Of a DNA stretch of 9,138 bases, positions 5,817-9,138 are shown in pieces. The stretch's first letter is position 1. Every line of letters begins with the position of its first letter. The stretch covers positions 1 to 9,138 of the forward strand of contig JAIOSI010000032.1 of the NCBI GenBank assembly GCA_021107695.1, given 5' to 3'. The notes under the pieces are model-generated. The model saw only the letters and a list, made by a program, of their open reading frames with translations. It was not told where the DNA came from and ran no database searches. Source of the DNA: a bacterium. Lineage in GTDB: Bacteria; RBG-13-66-14. The position numbers and the translations under genes were made by a program.

Positions 5817-5822
5817 ATTATA
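5817..5822 (-). promoter_or_regulatory. Candidate -10 box for the beta-helix gene
   Basis: The minus strand reads a perfect TATAAT from 5822 to 5817 in an AT-rich stretch, giving a start near 5810 and a leader of about 95 bases. No good -35 box lies at the usual distance (AAATGC at 17 bases), so it may need an activator or another sigma factor. Confidence 0.45.
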
Positions 5823-5904
5823 GTGTATATGTTTCTGTAGCATTTTTCCAGAAAATTGGAAGGAAAATTATTCTCCACTGAATAAATCGGGAATTGCTGT
5901 TGAT

Positions 5905-5939
5905 TGTGAGGACAACCACAGGGGGATTACCCCTACAAC
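5905..5939. repeat. GTAGGGGC-family repeat end
   Basis: The stretch ends in ACCCCTACAAC, the same terminus as at 2102-2110 and 4180-4188, after a short C/G-rich foldback (CCACAGGGGG...ACCCC). It looks like a degraded copy lying upstream of both divergent genes. Confidence 0.45.
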
Positions 5940-5956
5940 GTCAAAACTTCGCGGAT

Positions 5957-5988
5957 GTTCCCCTCTCTCCCATTTTGGGGAAGGTTGG
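5957..5988. repeat. C-run/G-run palindromic repeat
   Basis: TTCCCC (5958-5963) pairs with GGGGAA (5977-5982) around a T/C-rich loop. Composition and layout match the elements at 1084, 3908 and 4083. It lies just before the gcv promoter. Confidence 0.45.
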
Positions 5989-6020
5989 CAAAAATCTCTG
6001 TTCTGCTAACCAGCGTAAGC

Positions 6021-6029
6021 TGTTATAAT
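6021..6029 (+). promoter_or_regulatory. Extended -10 promoter candidate for gcvPA-gcvPB
   Basis: TGTTATAAT is a TGn motif followed by a perfect TATAAT (6024-6029). The hexamer 17 bases before it, TTCTGC at 6001-6006, is a poor -35 box, which is tolerated by extended -10 promoters. The transcript would begin near 6036 and carry a leader of about 220 bases before gcvPA. Confidence 0.55.
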
Positions 6030-6035
6030 CTCCCC

Positions 6036-6257
6036 GTCCGGAGCGTTTCGTGTGAAAAAAATAACAGATGTTTTCGCGTAACTAACCTTCTGTCTCCCGC
6101 GTCCGGTTTTGGTACACTTTTCGCCGTCTTGTAAACGACCACTACACTTATTGTTATGGCAGTTTTAGTTCGCCAGCGACGACCTCCATGATTAGCGAAA
6201 AGTTGGATAGTGTAAGTTATTCAAAGCTCTCTAACGGATACTCACCTCGGAGAAAAC
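6036..6257 (+). other. Long untranslated leader of the gcv operon
   Basis: About 220 bases lie between the likely transcription start and gcvPA. A 9-bp inverted repeat, ACTTTTCGC (6116-6124) with GCGAAAAGT (6195-6203), can fold the central part. An earlier TTTTCGC (6071-6077) could compete for the same right arm. The GTCCGG hexamer also occurs twice. I looked for the conserved glycine riboswitch core sequences and did not see them. A function as a regulatory leader is inferred from length and pairing only; if the promoter at 6129 is used, most of the leader is absent. Confidence 0.35.
6129..6157 (+). promoter_or_regulatory. Second, weaker promoter candidate for the gcv operon
   Basis: TTGTAA (6129-6134) is 17 bases before TGTTAT (6152-6157). 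Four of six bases match in each box. It would shorten the leader to about 95 bases. It could act beside or in place of the extended -10 promoter at 6021. Confidence 0.35.
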
Positions 6258-7613
6258 ATGAACTATCTGCCCCACACCGATGAAGACAGGCGAGTGATGC
6301 TTGCCCGTCTCGGTCTCTCCTCCACCGCTGAACTCTTTGCCGAGCTACCGGAGAAGCTCCTCGACCCGCGGATTGACCTCCCCGCGGCTCTTGATGAGCC
6401 AGCGATCCTTCGTCAGCTGGAGAGGATCACCGCGCCGGAGGTAGTCAGTTTCCTCGGAGCCGGAGCTTACGATACGCACCTCCCCGCAATTGTGGGGAAC
6501 CTGATCGGACGGACGGAGTTCGAGACCGCCTATACTCCGTACCAGCCGGAGATCAGCCAGGGTACCCTGACGGCGATCTACGAGTTCCAGTCGGCGATTA
6601 CCCGGCTCACCGGACTCCCCGTTGCCAACGCCAGCATGTACGATGGTGCCTCGGCGGCGGCAGAGGCGGCGGCCCTGGCGGTACGCAATGTGCGCAAGGC
6701 GCACCGGGTGTTGGTCAGTCGGGGGCTGCATCCTTTTTATCGAGAGACCATTGAAACCTACATCGCCGACCTGGGCTGCGACAAGGGCAACTGCGCTTCG
6801 ATAGAGGAAATTCCTCTCACGGCGGATGGTCAGACCAATCTGATGGTTCTGGGAGAAATGCTTGATGAGAAAGTAGCGGCGGTGATCATTGCCACGCCAA
6901 ACTTCCTCGGCATGGTAGAAGACACGACGGCGGCTTTCGAGATGACCCACGCAAAGTGCAAAGGACTTACCATCTCCGTGGGAAGTCCCCTGGCTCAGGC
7001 TTTGTTAAAGACCCCTGCCGACTGCGGAGCCGACATTGCCGTTGGTGAGGCTCAACCCCTTGCGGCGACGCTCTCCTTCGGCGGACCGTATCTCGGCTAC
7101 TTCGCTTCCACGAAGAAGCTGGCGCGGAAGGTTCCCGGACGGATCGTCGGCGAAACCGTGGATGCCGACGGCAAGACCTGCTACGCCCTGACCCTCCAGA
7201 CCAGAGAGCAGCACATCCGCCGGGAAAAGGCGACCAGCAACATCTGCACGAACAACGCCCTGATGGCTCTGGCGGCGACGATTCACCTCTCCGCTCTCGG
7301 TCCACAGGGGCTTACCGAGCTGGCAACGCTGAACCTGCAGAACGCCCACTACGCCGCCGATGAACTAACGAAGCTCGACGGCGTGGAGCCGCTCTTCCCG
7401 ATTGGTTACTTCTTCAACGAGTTCGCCCTGAAACTCCCCAGCGGGCGGATTGACGATATCATCGAAAAGCTGACCGAGAAGGGCTACCTGCCCGGTTTTG
7501 CACTGAAACGCTTCTATCCCGAATACACCGACGGGCTGCTGGTTGCCGTTACCGACCAGCGGACGAAAGACGAGATTGACGGTCTTGTCGCTGCCCTGAA
7601 GGAGGTTCTCTAA
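6258..7613 (+). CDS. gcvPA: Glycine dehydrogenase (decarboxylating) subunit 1, P-protein N-terminal half
   Basis: This is the alpha subunit of the split P-protein of the glycine cleavage system. With GcvPB it decarboxylates glycine and passes the aminomethyl group to the lipoyl arm of the H-protein. The 451 residues match the usual length. Conserved segments visible include FLGAGAYDTHLPA (65-77), AYTPYQPEISQGTL (91-104), ANASMYDGASAAAEA (123-137), LSFGGPYLGYFA (272-283) and the block RKVPGRIVGETVD (290-302) with TLQTREQHIRREKATSNICT (312-331). The PLP lysine lies in the other subunit, as expected. The ATG at 6258 has GGAG five bases upstream. The gene is first in its operon, with a one-base overlap to gcvPB. 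gcvT and gcvH, which often precede it in other bacteria, are not directly upstream; the beta-helix gene is there instead, on the opposite strand. Identification is secure. Confidence 0.97.
   Translation: MNYLPHTDEDRRVMLARLGLSSTAELFAELPEKLLDPRIDLPAALDEPAILRQLERITAPEVVSFLGAGAYDTHLPAIVGNLIGRTEFETAYTPYQPEISQGTLTAIYEFQSAITRLTGLPVANASMYDGASAAAEAAALAVRNVRKAHRVLVSRGLHPFYRETIETYIADLGCDKGNCASIEEIPLTADGQTNLMVLGEMLDEKVAAVIIATPNFLGMVEDTTAAFEMTHAKCKGLTISVGSPLAQALLKTPADCGADIAVGEAQPLAATLSFGGPYLGYFASTKKLARKVPGRIVGETVDADGKTCYALTLQTREQHIRREKATSNICTNNALMALAATIHLSALGPQGLTELATLNLQNAHYAADELTKLDGVEPLFPIGYFFNEFALKLPSGRIDDIIEKLTEKGYLPGFALKRFYPEYTDGLLVAVTDQRTKDEIDGLVAALKEVL
7599..7605 (+). promoter_or_regulatory. Strong Shine-Dalgarno sequence at the gcvPA/gcvPB junction
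   Basis: AAGGAGG lies inside the end of gcvPA, seven bases before the gcvPB ATG at 7613, and the junction reads TAATG. This permits coupled translation and equal amounts of the two subunits. Confidence 0.85.
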
Positions 7614-9085
7614 TGGCTAACTCAAGAAATACTCAGCCCATCGAGCCTGCCATCTACGCCCACTCCCGTTCGGGACGACGGGGCTATCTGCCTCCACAAC
7701 CCACGGTGCCTGCGAAGCCTCTGGACGAGCTGCTGCCAGCCTCGCTGCGTCGAGAGAAAGCCCCCGCTCTGCCGGAGGTTGACCTGCCCACGCTGGCACG
7801 GCACTACGTCCGGCTCTCCGACCTCAACCACTGCATCGAGAAGGGCTTCTACCCCCTCGGCTCCTGCACGATGAAGTACAATCCCCGGATTGCCGATCTG
7901 GCGGCGGCTCTTCCCGGAGTCAACCGCCTGCACCCCTTCCTGCCAGCCAAACAGCTCCAGCCAGCCCTGAAGCTGCTTAGTGAGCTGGAGCATGACCTCG
8001 GCGAGCTTACCGGGATGGATTGCTTCACCCTCCAGCCCGCAGCCGGGGCGCAGGGTGAGTTCACTGCGATCAAGATGATCCGCGCCTACCATCAGGCTAA
8101 AGGAAATCCCCGGAAGATCCTGCTGGTCGCCGACTCCGCCCACGGTACGAATCCCGCCTCGGCAACGATGTGCAGCTATGAGGTCGTTGTCGTGAAGAGC
8201 GACGAGCGGGGCAACGTTGACCTCGACGACCTGAAGGCGAAACTCTCCGAGGATGTGGCGGCGTTTATGCTGACCAATCCCAACACCCTGGGACTCTTCG
8301 AGGAGAACATCCTTGAGGTCGCCCGGCTGGTGCATTCCGTCGGCGGTCAGCTCTACTACGACGGAGCGAACCTCAACGCCATCCTCGGTCGGCTGCGCCC
8401 CGGCGATATGGGCTTCGATGCCGTCCACCTCAACCTGCACAAGACCTTCGGTACGCCTCACGGCGGCGGTGGTCCCGGTGCCGGACCGGTGGGGGTCAGG
8501 GAGCATCTGGCAAAGTACCTCCCCCGCCCGACCATCGAGGCTGACGACAACGGCTATCGGCTGGAGTTCGACCGTCCCGACTCCATCGGTAAACTGAGTG
8601 CCTTCTGGGGGCATTTCCTCGTCAATCTCCGCGCCTGGGTTTACATCCGTCATTTGGGGCTTGCAGGACTGCGCCGGGTCAGCGAGTTCGCCGTCCTCAA
8701 TGCGAACTACCTGATGGTCCTGCTGAAGGAGATGCTCTACCTACCCTTCGACCGCACCTGCATGCACGAGTTCGTTCTTTCCGCCAGCCAGGTGAAGGAG
8801 GAGCTGGGAGTGGCAACGCTGGACATCTCCAAACGACTGATAGACCACGGCTTCCACCCGCCGACGAACTACTTCCCGTTGATCGTTCCCGAAGCCCTGA
8901 TGATCGAGCCGACGGAGACGGAGTCCCGCGAGACCCTGGAGGCGTTTGCCGAGGTGCTGCGGACGATCCTCGAAGAGGCGAAGACCGAGCCGGAGCTGCT
9001 GCACAATGCGCCCTTTAACGCCCCGACCCGCCGGGTGGACGAAGCTCAGGCGGTGCGCGACCTGAACATCACGTATCCAGAGTAG
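7613..9085 (+). CDS. gcvPB: Glycine dehydrogenase (decarboxylating) subunit 2, P-protein C-terminal half with PLP lysine
   Basis: This is the beta subunit of the split P-protein and carries the pyridoxal-phosphate lysine. The 490-residue product shows PLGSCTMKYNP (81-91), QPAAGAQGEF (141-150), DSAHGTNPASA (174-184), YYDGANLNAI (248-257) and the cofactor motif HLNLHKTFGTPHGGGGPGAG (272-291), in which Lys277 is the expected Schiff-base residue. PPTNYFP (416-422) and MIEPTETE (430-437) complete the signature. The length is normal for GcvPB. Its ATG shares its A with the last base of the gcvPA stop codon, so the two subunits are co-translated. All recognised cofactor motifs are intact. The partners GcvT (aminomethyltransferase), GcvH and Lpd must be encoded elsewhere or beyond the right edge. 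Confidence 0.97.
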   Translation: MANSRNTQPIEPAIYAHSRSGRRGYLPPQPTVPAKPLDELLPASLRREKAPALPEVDLPTLARHYVRLSDLNHCIEKGFYPLGSCTMKYNPRIADLAAALPGVNRLHPFLPAKQLQPALKLLSELEHDLGELTGMDCFTLQPAAGAQGEFTAIKMIRAYHQAKGNPRKILLVADSAHGTNPASATMCSYEVVVVKSDERGNVDLDDLKAKLSEDVAAFMLTNPNTLGLFEENILEVARLVHSVGGQLYYDGANLNAILGRLRPGDMGFDAVHLNLHKTFGTPHGGGGPGAGPVGVREHLAKYLPRPTIEADDNGYRLEFDRPDSIGKLSAFWGHFLVNLRAWVYIRHLGLAGLRRVSEFAVLNANYLMVLLKEMLYLPFDRTCMHEFVLSASQVKEELGVATLDISKRLIDHGFHPPTNYFPLIVPEALMIEPTETESRETLEAFAEVLRTILEEAKTEPELLHNAPFNAPTRRVDEAQAVRDLNITYPE

Positions 9086-9102
9086 GCAACGCGGTGCGTT
9101 GC
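9086..9102. repeat. Perfect 7-bp hairpin directly after gcvPB
   Basis: GCAACGC (9086-9092), loop GGT, GCGTTGC (9096-9102) begins on the base following the TAG stop. No T-run follows in the visible 36 bases, so it is not a classical intrinsic terminator. It could stabilise the 3' end of the mRNA or be another dispersed repeat. Confidence 0.5.
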
Positions 9103-9138
9103 ATCACAGCTCCGCGATTTGGCTGATAGTCGTTTGAC

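Noticed and set aside
6036..6257. Glycine riboswitch ahead of gcvPA
   Set aside because: Expected by context, but the conserved aptamer core segments could not be found in the leader by eye. A covariance search would settle it.
6156..6283. Tiny leader ORFs (11 codons at 6156-6191, then 31 codons at 6188-6283 linked by ATGA)
   Set aside because: The linked arrangement is striking, but neither has a Shine-Dalgarno sequence, and the second runs into gcvPA in another frame past its start. Probably chance.
6345..6950. 201-codon open frame on the minus strand
   Set aside because: Antisense shadow of gcvPA; nothing in it resembles a protein family.
7622..8653. 343-codon open frame on the minus strand
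   Set aside because: Antisense shadow of gcvPB, with no recognisable motifs.

Overview
The window is about 9.1 kb of moderately GC-rich bacterial chromosome. Genes are separated by fairly long intergenic gaps, and most of these gaps hold short dispersed palindromic repeats. No phage, transposase, CRISPR or RNA gene was recognised. The mix of genes suggests a poorly characterised bacterial lineage: a split glycine decarboxylase (gcvPA/gcvPB), a deep-branching type of phosphoglucomutase/phosphomannomutase, and a secreted NosD-like beta-helix protein with a TTWG-type tail. The tail resembles ones I remember from secreted proteins of uncultured candidate phyla. That placement is inference; the sequence alone does not fix the taxon.

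Layout from left to right. Positions 1-1071 (+) are the 3' part of a long-form nfeD gene whose start lies outside the window; its ClpP-like protease domain appears to have lost both catalytic residues. Positions 1252-1950 (+) encode a six-helix membrane protein with an AtpZ/AtpI-like first pair of helices. This gene starts at TTG and forms its own transcription unit, with a near-consensus sigma-70 promoter at 1184-1212 and a strong intrinsic terminator at 1980-2010. A repeat-filled convergent gap follows. Positions 2264-3694 (-) encode the hexose-phosphate mutase. A second repeat-filled gap (3695-4205) separates it from the secreted beta-helix protein at 4206-5714 (-), whose terminator appears to be built from a member of the dispersed repeat family.

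A 543-bp divergent region (5715-6257) carries the promoter and a 5' hairpin for the beta-helix gene on one strand. On the other strand it carries an extended -10 element and a long leader for the gcv operon. Positions 6258-7613 and 7613-9085 (+) are gcvPA and gcvPB, joined by a one-base TAATG overlap with a strong ribosome-binding site. Together they encode the two subunits of the P-protein of the glycine cleavage system. gcvT, gcvH and lpd are not in the window.

Most of the window is housekeeping metabolism. The points most worth a second look are the apparently catalytically dead NfeD, the standalone AtpZ-like six-helix protein, the tail and insertion of the beta-helix protein, the use of repeats as regulatory hairpins, and the structured leaders in the divergent region. 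I did not find a clear new multi-gene system.
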